64,000 bases of DNA, from positions 1-64,000 of the forward strand of contig VGCH01000007.1 of assembly GCA_016870115.1 (NCBI GenBank), given 5' to 3'. The translations under genes were made by a program, and so were the position numbers. Shown here one piece after another: positions 50,883 through 59,392 of this stretch; the stretch's first letter is position 1; the number at the start of each line of letters is the position of its first letter. The stretch is from Alphaproteobacteria bacterium. GTDB lineage: Bacteria > Pseudomonadota > Alphaproteobacteria > Reyranellales > Reyranellaceae. Below the pieces are notes generated by a model that was not told the DNA's origin, did no database searches, and worked only from the letters and a program-made list of their open reading frames with translations.

Positions 50883-51944
50883 TCAGTCGGCGAGGTAGAG
50901 TGCGCGCTCCGGCGGCAGGGCGATCCCGACATGCGCGCCGACATCGTGAAGGTCCCCGCCGGACTGGAACGGAACATCGACCACGACATCGGACTCACCG
51001 ACGCGTAGCGCATACCGAACCGTGGCGCCGAGAAACTCCCGATGGACGATCGTGCCCGCGATCGGCGCATCGGCAGCAAGGCTTGCGTGCTGCGGCCGGA
51101 ACATGAGCTTGGCGCCGGGAGGCGGGACGGCACCCGCCGCCAGCGGTATCCGGGCGCCGCCGGCCAACGTGAAGGCGCCACTGGCTACAGTCCCATCGAG
51201 GATGTTCGCCGCCCCGAGAAAGCCCGCAACGAACAGGTTTGCGGGCCGCTCGTAGAGCTCCATCGGAGTGCCAACCTGACGGATCGACCCGGCCTCCATC
51301 ACCGCGATGCGATCGCAGATTGAGTTGGCCTCTTCCTGGTCGTGGGTGACGAAGATCGTCGTCAGGCCGAGGCGCCGCTGCAGGGCGTGCAGTTCGCGTC
51401 GAACGCTGACGCGCATCTTGGCGTCGAGGTTGCTGAGCGGCTCGTCGAGCAGCAGGACTTTCGGCTCGACCACGATGGTGCGCGCAACCGCGACGCGCTG
51501 CTGTTGTCCGCCGGAGAGCTGCGAGGGTCGCCGGCCGGCGAGGTGGGCCAGTCCGACCAACTCGAGGGCGGCCTGCACGCGGCGCTCGATCTCGGGTCGC
51601 GGCACGCGCCGCTCTTCAAGTCCGAACGCGACGTTGGCGGCGACGGTCAGGTGCGGCCACAGCGCGTAGCTCTGGAACACCAGACCGACATCGCGCTTCC
51701 ACGGTGGCCGGCCGGAGACGTCGGTTCCACCGATCCGCACCGATCCGCGATCGGCTTCGGCAAAGCCCGCGATCAGTCGCAACAATGTTGTCTTGCCGCA
51801 GCCGGAGGGCCCCAGGAACGCGAAGAACTCGCCGGGGCGAATCTCGAGGTCGATGCCCTTGAGGACGCGCGTCGTGCCGTAGGCAAGCTCGACACCCTCG
51901 ATCCGGACATCGACGGGCGCCGCGGGGCGTTCGGTGGGGGTCAT
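50883..51944 (-). CDS. ABC transporter ATP-binding protein (FbpC/PotA type)
   Basis: The 353-residue ATPase shows Walker A GPSGCGKTT, Q-loop VFQSYALWPH, signature LSGGQQQRVA, Walker B VLLLDEPLSNLDAK, the H-switch VTHDQEE and a C-terminal TOBE domain (about 275-350). This class energises importers of iron(III), phosphonates, thiamine or polyamines. It is the last gene of an SBP-permease-ATPase unit, 10 bp after the permease. Confidence 0.94.
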   Translation of the reverse strand: MTPTERPAAPVDVRIEGVELAYGTTRVLKGIDLEIRPGEFFAFLGPSGCGKTTLLRLIAGFAEADRGSVRIGGTDVSGRPPWKRDVGLVFQSYALWPHLTVAANVAFGLEERRVPRPEIERRVQAALELVGLAHLAGRRPSQLSGGQQQRVAVARTIVVEPKVLLLDEPLSNLDAKMRVSVRRELHALQRRLGLTTIFVTHDQEEANSICDRIAVMEAGSIRQVGTPMELYERPANLFVAGFLGAANILDGTVASGAFTLAGGARIPLAAGAVPPPGAKLMFRPQHASLAADAPIAGTIVHREFLGATVRYALRVGESDVVVDVPFQSGGDLHDVGAHVGIALPPERALYLAD

Positions 51945-51954
51945 GGCGTTTGCC

Positions 51955-53646
51955 TCACAAGTCCAGTCCGTGGGCGCGTTGCGAGCGGTCGACGGCGCGC
52001 TGGGAAAGCCATGTGCCGATGGCCACGATCAGTACGGCGATCACGCCGAGCGCGGCGCCGGCGCCGCGCCCTGCCGGTGTTTGCATGAAGACGTACAGCC
52101 CGTAGGCAAGCGGGGCGTCGGCGTTGGTCTGCACCAGCATGAGGACCGCCGACAGCTCGACGGAGGCGGTGGCGAAGCTGGTGACGAAACCTGCGAGCAG
52201 GCCACCCGTCATCAAGGGAATGACGATCCGGCGCACGGTGCGTGTTTTGGTGGCGCCGAGATTCTCCGCTGCCTCTTCAAGGGCGATGGAGATCTGCTGC
52301 AGGGCGGCATAGGCCGAGCGCAGCGCATAGGGCAGGCGCCTGATCGCCACCGCCAGCACGATCACGATCCAGGCCGAGGCGAGCGATGAGCCATCGGGCA
52401 GCTTGACGTCATAGAAGGTGCGCAGATAGCCAATCCCCACCACCACGCCGGGCACTGCGAGTGCGGCCGTCGCCGCCCAGTCCAGCACCTGCCGGCCCGG
52501 GACACGCGTGCGCAGCACCAGATAGGCGATGATCCCGCCCACGACGACATCGATCAGTCCGGCAAGTGTCGCATAGAGGAGCGTGTTCTTGATATAGATC
52601 GAGCTCTCGCCCAACACGCGTGTGTAGTGCGCGAGCGTATAGCCGTCGGGCAGCGGACTGAACGACCAGACGGTGGCGAACGATAGCATCAGCAGCCCGA
52701 CATGGGGTGCGAGCACGATGAGCAGGATCAGGATCACGATCGCATAGGCGATCGCGGCCTCGCGCGGTCCGAGGGTCCGCTTGGCCAGTCCGCCACCGCC
52801 GCGCTGTGCGGTGGCGTAGTCGCGGCCCTTCATGCTGCGCGCCGCCAGCCACATGGTGAGGACCGACACCGCGATCAGCACCACCGAGATGACGTAGCCC
52901 ATGGGATCGGCGAGGCCGATCGACGTGATGCGCAGATAGGCCTGGGGCGCCAGCATCTCCTTGACGTTGAGCAGGAGCGGCGTCGCGAGGTCGTCGAACA
53001 CCTTGACGAAGACCAGGCTGGCGCCGGCGATGTAGCCCGGCATGGCGAGCGGCAACGCGATGCGGCGAAACAGGCGCAGCCCATGAGCGCCCAGATTCTG
53101 GCCCGCTTCTTCCATCGACCGGTCGATGCTGCGTAGCGATGTCGAGAGATTGACCAAAATAAAGGGGAAATAGTGGATCGCCTGAAGGAGAATGACCCCG
53201 TTCAGGCCCTCCATGATGCCGATCTTGAAGCCGAACAGGTCGTCGAGGACCAGATTGAGGCTGCCGTTCCGTCCGAACAGGAGCTGCATGGCGACCGCAC
53301 CCACGAACGGCGGCATGACCAGCGGCAGGAAGCCCAGCGTCTGCACCAGCACGGCGCCGCGAAACTCAAAACGCGTCGTGAGGTAGGCCAGCGGCAACGC
53401 GAACGCCGAGGCGATCACGACGGTCATCGCCGACACATAGAGCGAGTTCCAGAACGACCGGACGAAGAGATCGGTCCTGGCGAAGTCCGCGAAGTTCACC
53501 AGCGTGAAGGCGCCGGTGCCCTTCTCGGTGAACGCGACATAGACGACGGTGGCGACCGGGAGGATCAGGAACAGGAAAAGAAACGACGCCAGCGCCGCGG
53601 CCAGCAACAGCTGGCCGGGCGATCCGGTGCGCCAGCGAGCGCTCAC
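51955..53646 (-). CDS. ABC transporter permease with two fused membrane domains (FbpB type)
   Basis: The 563-residue protein has about 12 helices and two BPD_transp_1 cores. The coupling loops are visible as EEAGQNLGAHGLRLFRRIALP near residue 185 and EEAAENLGATKTRTVRRIVIP near residue 460 (each shown in part). Such fused permeases occur in iron(III) and 2-aminoethylphosphonate importers. The GTG start at 53646 overlaps the upstream binding-protein stop by 4 nt. Confidence 0.92.
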   Translation of the reverse strand: MSARWRTGSPGQLLLAAALASFLFLFLILPVATVVYVAFTEKGTGAFTLVNFADFARTDLFVRSFWNSLYVSAMTVVIASAFALPLAYLTTRFEFRGAVLVQTLGFLPLVMPPFVGAVAMQLLFGRNGSLNLVLDDLFGFKIGIMEGLNGVILLQAIHYFPFILVNLSTSLRSIDRSMEEAGQNLGAHGLRLFRRIALPLAMPGYIAGASLVFVKVFDDLATPLLLNVKEMLAPQAYLRITSIGLADPMGYVISVVLIAVSVLTMWLAARSMKGRDYATAQRGGGGLAKRTLGPREAAIAYAIVILILLIVLAPHVGLLMLSFATVWSFSPLPDGYTLAHYTRVLGESSIYIKNTLLYATLAGLIDVVVGGIIAYLVLRTRVPGRQVLDWAATAALAVPGVVVGIGYLRTFYDVKLPDGSSLASAWIVIVLAVAIRRLPYALRSAYAALQQISIALEEAAENLGATKTRTVRRIVIPLMTGGLLAGFVTSFATASVELSAVLMLVQTNADAPLAYGLYVFMQTPAGRGAGAALGVIAVLIVAIGTWLSQRAVDRSQRAHGLDL

Positions 53647-54959
53647 CGGGCGAGCTTTAGCGCTTCCTCAGCCTTGGCCTTGGCCTGGGCGTAGCGCTCC
53701 TTGGCGAAGCTCGCCCATTGCTGCTCAAGCTCGGCCTGGCGCGCGGTTTTCTCGCGCCCGCCGGCGAAGGCGGCGCGAATCTCGGGAGAGGCGGCCTGGG
53801 CGTCAGTGATCGGCATCGCGGCGACCAGGTCGCGCGCTTCGCTGACCAGCTTGCGCGCGGCGGCATTGTCCTTCTTCGCCAGCGCCGCCTCAGCCTCGTG
53901 CAGGGCCTTCGTCGTGGCCTTCAGCGCGTCGATCTGGAAGGTGATGAGCTGATCGAACAATACGTCGACGGGTGCGGTGCGCCGCTCGGACAGGAGCGCG
54001 TCGAAGGTGAGCAGCGACTGCAGCCGCTGGTCCTTGAACGGGTTGGGATACTCGGCCGGTGCCTTGGCGTACGTTTCGGGACGCACGGGCAGGCGACGGA
54101 TCGTCGGCTCGAGCAGAGTCTCCTGGCCTGCCGGCGACAACAGGAACTCGATGAAGGCCTCCGCACCGGCGCGGTTGGGTGCATTGGCGACGATACCGAC
54201 GTTCGCCGGGACGAGCGTCGTGACGGTCGGATAGACGAACTTCACCGGGAAGCCGGCGCCCTGCGACGAGAACGCGAAGAAGTCGATCACGACACCAAAA
54301 CCAACCTGACCCGAGTTCACCGCGTCGGGAACAGCGAAGGAGCGGTCGGTGACGTGGCGCAGGTTGCCGGAGATTTCCTTGACGGTGCGCCAGCCCTTTT
54401 CCCAACCCTCGCCCTGCAGGATCGTCTCGATCGTGAGATGGGTGGTGCCGGACCGCGACGGTTGAGAGATAGAGACGTGATCGAAGTAGGGCGCCTTCGC
54501 GAGGTCCTGCCAGTCCTTAGGGGTAGGCAGCCGGTTGGCCCGGACGTAGCGCTCGTTCCACATGATGCCGTAACCCGACGCCGCGAATCCCGAGTAGAAG
54601 CCGTCGCGGTCGTTCACCGGATACGACCCCACCTTTTCGGCCACGCCGCGCGCCTTCGGCTTGTAGGCGGCCAGCAGCGATTTCGACTTCAGAACCTCGA
54701 AGGCGTCTGGCGCCGAGGCCCAGAACAGGTCGACCTGATTCGATGACCTGGTTTCCTCCAGGAACTTCACGCCCGCGTTGGTGTTGCGGTTCTGAACCTC
54801 CAGCGTGGCGCCGGGGACGGCCTTCTCGAAGGCGCGCTTGAGGGGATCGGTCACATCTTTCGAGAATGAGGTGACCACCGTGACCTTGCCGGTCTGGGCC
54901 GCAGCCGGCCAAGCCGCCACCGCGAGCAGGGTCGTGACAAGAAGAGTGGATCGAAGCAT
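53643..54959 (-). CDS. Extracellular solute-binding protein (FbpA-like) with C-terminal helical extension
   Basis: This periplasmic receptor of 438 residues has a cleavable signal peptide (MLRSTLLVTTLLAVAAWPAA, cleavage near AAAQ) and the family-1 SBP fold with VVTSFSKDVTDPL, FLEETRSSNQVDLFWAS and VGIVANAPNRAGAEAFIEFL. After the usual ~330-residue fold it continues for about 100 residues of Ala/Glu/Lys/Arg-rich helix, likely coiled coil. It lies 33 bp after pcrA and heads the importer unit. Ligand is unknown. Confidence 0.9.
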   Translation of the reverse strand: MLRSTLLVTTLLAVAAWPAAAQTGKVTVVTSFSKDVTDPLKRAFEKAVPGATLEVQNRNTNAGVKFLEETRSSNQVDLFWASAPDAFEVLKSKSLLAAYKPKARGVAEKVGSYPVNDRDGFYSGFAASGYGIMWNERYVRANRLPTPKDWQDLAKAPYFDHVSISQPSRSGTTHLTIETILQGEGWEKGWRTVKEISGNLRHVTDRSFAVPDAVNSGQVGFGVVIDFFAFSSQGAGFPVKFVYPTVTTLVPANVGIVANAPNRAGAEAFIEFLLSPAGQETLLEPTIRRLPVRPETYAKAPAEYPNPFKDQRLQSLLTFDALLSERRTAPVDVLFDQLITFQIDALKATTKALHEAEAALAKKDNAAARKLVSEARDLVAAMPITDAQAASPEIRAAFAGGREKTARQAELEQQWASFAKERYAQAKAKAEEALKLAR

Positions 54960-54992
54960 GCGATGTCCCTGGCTTTCGAGAGAAGTCCGATT

Positions 54993-57275
54993 TCAGGCCG
55001 GTTCGACGAAGGAGTCGAGTACCTTCTTGGCACCGGCCTTGTCGAAGGCGATGTCGAGTTTGTTGCCGTCAATGGCCACGACCTGACCGTAGCCGAATTT
55101 CTGGTGGAACACGCGCTGACCGACGGCGAGATCCAGGCGATCGCCTGAGTCGGCGCGCCGGTCGTCCACAGTCTCGTCGCGGCGCTGGCGTCTTGTGCGC
55201 GCCGTCCCAAGGCTCTCGTACTCAAAGCCGTCGACCGCCTCGCGCAAGCCGCGCTGATGGCCTGCCGAGTAGGTGGCGTAGAGTCCGGCGTCGCTGCTCT
55301 CGTCCATTGAGTCGCCCGGCAATTCGCGCAGGAAGCGCGAGGGAGTCGCGGCTTGCCACTGATTGAAGATGCGGCGATTGGCTGCGAAGGAGACATAGGC
55401 CCGCTTGCGGGCTCGGGTCAGGCCGACATAGGCCAGCCGGCGTTCCTCCTCGAGACCCGCCTGACCCTTGTCGTCCATCGCGCGTTGGTTCGGGAAGAGG
55501 CCCTCTTCCCAGCCCGGCAGGAACACCGTGTCGAACTCCAGCCCCTTCGCCGCGTGCAGCGTCATCAGGCTGACGGCGTCCCCGTCAGCGTTGGCGGCAT
55601 TGTCGGTCAGGAGTGCGACGTGCTCCATAAACGCCGGCAAAGTGTCGAACTCCCGCAACGCGGCGATCAGCTCCTTCAGATTCTCAAGTCGCCCCTGCGC
55701 CTCCACCGAGCGGTCCGCGCGCAGCATGTCGGTGTAGCCCGATTCGTCCAGCACGGTCTCCGCTACCTCGACGTGGCTCATGCCCTCCAGCATCGTCCGC
55801 CAGCGGTCGAAACCGGCGATCAGATCGGAGAGCGACTTTCGCGGACGGCTCTTCAGCTCGTCGGTCTCGAGGGCAAGCCGGGCCGCCTCGACCAAGGGCA
55901 CGCGCCCACTGCGCTGAATAGAGCGCAGGGTGCGCAAGGCCTGCTCGCCGAGGCCGCGTCGCGGCGTGTTGTAGATGCGCTCGAAGGCGAGATCGTCCGC
56001 CGGCTGGACGATCACCCGGAAGTAGGCCAGGGCGTCGCGAATCTCCTGTCGCTCGTAGAAGCGCGGGCCGCCGATCACGCGGTAGGGCAGCCCGAGCTTG
56101 ATGAAGCGCTCCTCGAACTCGCGCGTCTGGAGCCCCGCCCGGACGAGAATGGCGATCTGCCCCAACGGATGGCGGTCGCGCTGCAGCGCTTCGATCTCCT
56201 CGCCGATACCGCGTGCCTCCTCATCGCCATCCCAGACGCCGCGCAGCCGGACTTTCTCGCCGTCCTTGACCGCGGTCCACAGGGTCTTGCCGAGGCGGCC
56301 AGCGTTGTGGGCGATGAGGTGCGAGGCCGCGCTCAGGATGTGCGGGGTGGACCGGTAGTTGCGCTCCAGCCGGACGATGGAGGCGCCGGGGAAATCCTTC
56401 TCGAAGCGAAGGATGTTGCCGACCTCGGCGCCGCGCCAGCCGTAAATCGACTGGTCGTCGTCGCCGACGCAGCAGACATCGCGCGTGCCCTGCGCCAGTA
56501 ATCGCAGCCAGAGATACTGCGCGACGTTGGTGTCCTGGTACTCGTCGACCAGCAGGTGCCGCAGACGCCGGTGGTACTGGGCGAGCACGTCCGGGTGTTT
56601 CTGCCAGAGCGTGACGCAATGCATCACGAGGTCGCCGAAATCGGCGGCGTTCACCGCGAGCAGTCGCTCCTGGTACTGGCGATAGATGTCGGCGGCCCGG
56701 CCGTCGGCGAATTCACTGGCATCCTCGCCGCCCACCTTGTCCGGGGTGAGCGCGCGATCCTTCCATCGCTGGATGATTCCGCTCAGAACGCGCGGCGGCC
56801 ATTTTTTGTCGTCGATCCCCTCGGCCTCGAGCAGTTGCTTGATGAGGCGCGTCTGGTCGTCCGTGTCGAGGATCGTGAAGCCGCTCTTCAGGCCGACCAG
56901 CTCTGCATGGCGACGCAGGATGCGCACCCCGATCGCATGGAAGGTGCCGAGCCACATACCCTCGGCGGCACCGCCGATCAGGCCGCTCACCCGGTCCATC
57001 ATCTCGCGTGCGGCCTTGTTGGTGAAGGTGACGGCGAGGATCTGCGAGGCGCGGGCGCGGCCCGAAATCAACAGGTGGGCGATGCGCGTGGTGAGCACAC
57101 GGGTCTTGCCGGTGCCGGCGCCCGCCAGCACCAGCAGCGGGCCGGCATCGTGGATGGCAGCGGCGCGCTGCTCGGGGTTCAACCCCTCCAGATGGGCGAG
57201 CGACGCCACCGCGCGGGCCGGCGCCGGCGGCGACGGAGCGTCGGTGAGGTCGAACGGATCATCCGGCGGCGACAT
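54993..57275 (-). CDS. pcrA: ATP-dependent DNA helicase UvrD/PcrA
   Basis: This is a superfamily 1A 3'-5' helicase of DNA repair and replication. The 760-residue product shows the Q-motif LNPEQRAA, Walker A AGAGTGKTRVL, motif Ia VTFTNKAA, motif II VDEYQDTN, GDDDQSIYGWRGA, TLHAAKGLEFDTVFLPG and VGLTRARK. The C-terminus has a Tudor-like segment (VGQRVFHQKFGYGQVVAIDG) typical of PcrA/UvrD and used for RNA polymerase contact. No ribosome-binding site is seen; a TATACA hexamer lies 7 bp before the ATG. Confidence 0.97.
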   Translation of the reverse strand: MSPPDDPFDLTDAPSPPAPARAVASLAHLEGLNPEQRAAAIHDAGPLLVLAGAGTGKTRVLTTRIAHLLISGRARASQILAVTFTNKAAREMMDRVSGLIGGAAEGMWLGTFHAIGVRILRRHAELVGLKSGFTILDTDDQTRLIKQLLEAEGIDDKKWPPRVLSGIIQRWKDRALTPDKVGGEDASEFADGRAADIYRQYQERLLAVNAADFGDLVMHCVTLWQKHPDVLAQYHRRLRHLLVDEYQDTNVAQYLWLRLLAQGTRDVCCVGDDDQSIYGWRGAEVGNILRFEKDFPGASIVRLERNYRSTPHILSAASHLIAHNAGRLGKTLWTAVKDGEKVRLRGVWDGDEEARGIGEEIEALQRDRHPLGQIAILVRAGLQTREFEERFIKLGLPYRVIGGPRFYERQEIRDALAYFRVIVQPADDLAFERIYNTPRRGLGEQALRTLRSIQRSGRVPLVEAARLALETDELKSRPRKSLSDLIAGFDRWRTMLEGMSHVEVAETVLDESGYTDMLRADRSVEAQGRLENLKELIAALREFDTLPAFMEHVALLTDNAANADGDAVSLMTLHAAKGLEFDTVFLPGWEEGLFPNQRAMDDKGQAGLEEERRLAYVGLTRARKRAYVSFAANRRIFNQWQAATPSRFLRELPGDSMDESSDAGLYATYSAGHQRGLREAVDGFEYESLGTARTRRQRRDETVDDRRADSGDRLDLAVGQRVFHQKFGYGQVVAIDGNKLDIAFDKAGAKKVLDSFVEPA

Positions 57276-57347
57276 GCGCGATTGTATAGCAATGGCGCCT
57301 GTGGACGCCTATCCTCGGATCCGCCACGAAGGAGGCGGGTGAGCGGG

Positions 57348-58349
57348 ATGACCGGCAATCGCGGTTTTTGGGCGCGAGCACGGGCCAACGCCGATAGCGA
57401 GGGCTCGGGAGGCGGGACGTCGAGCTTGCCGCCGGCAGTCGCGTCCGCCCTGCCGTCGGTCGTTGGCCTTGCCGCGCGCATCCCTGAGGACCGGCGGACA
57501 GCCCGGACGCTCGGCACGGAGCGCGAGGGGCATGGCATCTTGATCGACGACGATGGGCTGATCGTCACCATCGGCTATCTCATCATGGAGGCTCAGTCGG
57601 TGACGATCACCGACCTTTCGGGCCACGAATTGCCGGCGCGTATCGTCGGCTACGACTACGAGAGCGGGTTCGGTCTGGTCCGGACGCTGCGCCCGCCGGC
57701 CGTGGGACCGATTCGCTTCGGCGATTCCGATTCGCTCGATGTCCGGAGCGAGGCCTGGGTCGCGGGTGTGGGCGGTGCCAAGGCATCACTGAAGGTGCGG
57801 GTCGCCGGCCGGCGCGAATTCGCCGGTTACTGGGAATATCTGCTCGATGATGCGCTGTTCACGGTGCCGGCCTATCCGCTGTGGGGCGGCTCTGGGCTCA
57901 TCGGGCAGGATGGCACATTGCTGGGCGTTGGATCGCTCCTCGTGCAGGAGGCGCTGGGTCCGGGCGCGCCCGCGTTCCCGGGCAACATGTTCGTTCCGAT
58001 CAACCGCCTCAAGCCGATCTTCGATGAGCTTCTGGCGAATGGGCGTATCAGCACGCCACCCAAGCCGTGGCTTGGCGTCTACACGATGGAACACCGCGGA
58101 CAACTCGTGATCGGCGGTATCGCGGAGGGCGGTCCGGCGGATCGTGCCGGTCTGAAGCAGGGCGACGTCCTGCTGGCTCTAAACGGTGAGGAACTCGACG
58201 AGGTCGCGGAGTTCTATCGTCTGCTGTGGGCGGCCGGCCCTGCCGGTGTGCCCCTGAGTTTCCGGCTACAGCGCGACAGTGATGCCTTCGACATGACGAT
58301 CCGTTCGGGCGATCGGATGAAGTACCTCAATTTCGAATCCAGCCTGTGA
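57348..58349 (+). CDS. HtrA/Deg-like protein with PDZ domain and degenerate catalytic triad
   Basis: The 333-residue product has an S1-protease-like fold (about 60-235) and a C-terminal PDZ domain (about 240-330: PWLGVYT, GGIAEGGPADRAGLKQGDVLLALNG). At the triad, the His position reads TIG-Y77 where active HtrA has TNNH, the Asp position reads ESGFGLV where TDLAL is usual, and only the Ser remains (S182 in GGSGL). No signal peptide or membrane helix is seen, so it is probably a cytoplasmic non-protease scaffold. ATG 57348 has AAGGAGG 12 bases before it; GTG 57339 is possible. Confidence 0.8.
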   Translation: MTGNRGFWARARANADSEGSGGGTSSLPPAVASALPSVVGLAARIPEDRRTARTLGTEREGHGILIDDDGLIVTIGYLIMEAQSVTITDLSGHELPARIVGYDYESGFGLVRTLRPPAVGPIRFGDSDSLDVRSEAWVAGVGGAKASLKVRVAGRREFAGYWEYLLDDALFTVPAYPLWGGSGLIGQDGTLLGVGSLLVQEALGPGAPAFPGNMFVPINRLKPIFDELLANGRISTPPKPWLGVYTMEHRGQLVIGGIAEGGPADRAGLKQGDVLLALNGEELDEVAEFYRLLWAAGPAGVPLSFRLQRDSDAFDMTIRSGDRMKYLNFESSL

Positions 58350-58369
58350 ATTGTTGGCGCCTCGGTGCT

Positions 58370-58399
58370 TTGACGGGGCCGTCGACCGGTCGCTAGTTT
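58370..58399 (+). promoter_or_regulatory. Candidate promoter of the MBL/monooxygenase cluster
   Basis: TTGACG (58370-58375) and TAGTTT (58394-58399) are spaced 18 bp apart in the 76-bp gap before the MBL gene. The -35 box is close to consensus and the -10 box is weak. An AGGGGAACGGG ribosome-binding stretch follows. Confidence 0.4.
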
Positions 58400-58425
58400 G
58401 GCCCGGCACCATACAGGGGAACGGG

Positions 58426-59382
58426 ATGGCCAAAGCCTTCGCCTCGCAGGCGGATCTCGCCGACAAGAAAATCACGTTCAGCCGGATGTCGGATCATGCC
58501 TACGCCTTCACCGCCGAGGGCGACCCCAACACGGGAATCGTGATCGGCGACGACGCGGTCATGGTGATCGATACCCAGGCGACCCCGGTGATGGCGCAGC
58601 AGGTGATCGAGCGCGTGCGCAGTGTCACGGACAAGCCGATCCGCTATGTCGTGCTCACGCACTACCACGCGGTTCGGGTGCTGGGCGCTTCGGCCTACGA
58701 GCCGCAGCACATCATCTGCTCGGAAGCCACCCGCGAGATGATCGTCGAGCGGGGCGCGCAGGACTACAAGTCCGAGGTCCAACGCTTCCCGCGGCTTTTC
58801 CAGGCGGTCGAATCGGTGCCCGGGCTGACCTGGCCCACGATCGTCTTCAACGACCGCACGTCGCTGTGGCTCGGCAAGCTTCAGGTCGACATCATCCATG
58901 CGGGGCGGGGCCACACCAAGGGCGACACGATCGTGTGGCTGCCGCAGGATCGTGTGCTGTTCAGCGGCGATCTCGTCGAGTACGGCGCGGCGCCCTACTG
59001 CGGCGACGCCCACTTCAAGGATTGGCCGCAGACGCTGCAGAAGCTGCGCGACCTGCGCGCCGACGCGCTGGTTCCGGGTCGGGGCGACGCCCTGATGGGC
59101 GAAGCGGCGGTTGAGGAGGGGTTGGCCGGCACGCAGGCCTTCTTGACCGACCTCTATCGCGTCGTGTCGGACCGGGTCGCCGCCGGCGACGATCTGCGCG
59201 CGGTCTATGAGAAGACTTACGCGGCGCTCCAGCCGCGCTACGGCAACTGGGTGATTTTCGAGCACTGCATGCCGTTCAATGTCTCGCGGGCCTTCGACGA
59301 GGCCAAGGGGCTCGACCATCCGCGCATCTGGACGGCCGAGCGCGATATCGAGATGTGGCAGTCGCTGGAGCGCGCCGCCTGA
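58426..59382 (+). CDS. Metallo-beta-lactamase-fold protein with altered metal site
   Basis: The 318-residue product has the MBL fold with GIVIGDDAVMVIDTQAT, LTHYHAVRVLGAS, AGRGHTKGDTIVWLP and VLFSGDLVEYG. Active hydrolases carry HxHxDH; here H79 and H81 are kept but the Asp-His pair is Val83-Arg84, while H163, D167 and the later Asp remain. One metal site should therefore be lost or rebuilt. Similar HYHAVRVLGAS proteins recur beside FAD monooxygenases in alphaproteobacteria. First gene of the cluster; the next starts 10 bp downstream. Confidence 0.85.
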   Translation: MAKAFASQADLADKKITFSRMSDHAYAFTAEGDPNTGIVIGDDAVMVIDTQATPVMAQQVIERVRSVTDKPIRYVVLTHYHAVRVLGASAYEPQHIICSEATREMIVERGAQDYKSEVQRFPRLFQAVESVPGLTWPTIVFNDRTSLWLGKLQVDIIHAGRGHTKGDTIVWLPQDRVLFSGDLVEYGAAPYCGDAHFKDWPQTLQKLRDLRADALVPGRGDALMGEAAVEEGLAGTQAFLTDLYRVVSDRVAAGDDLRAVYEKTYAALQPRYGNWVIFEHCMPFNVSRAFDEAKGLDHPRIWTAERDIEMWQSLERAA

Positions 59383-59392
59383 GCGCCCGCCG

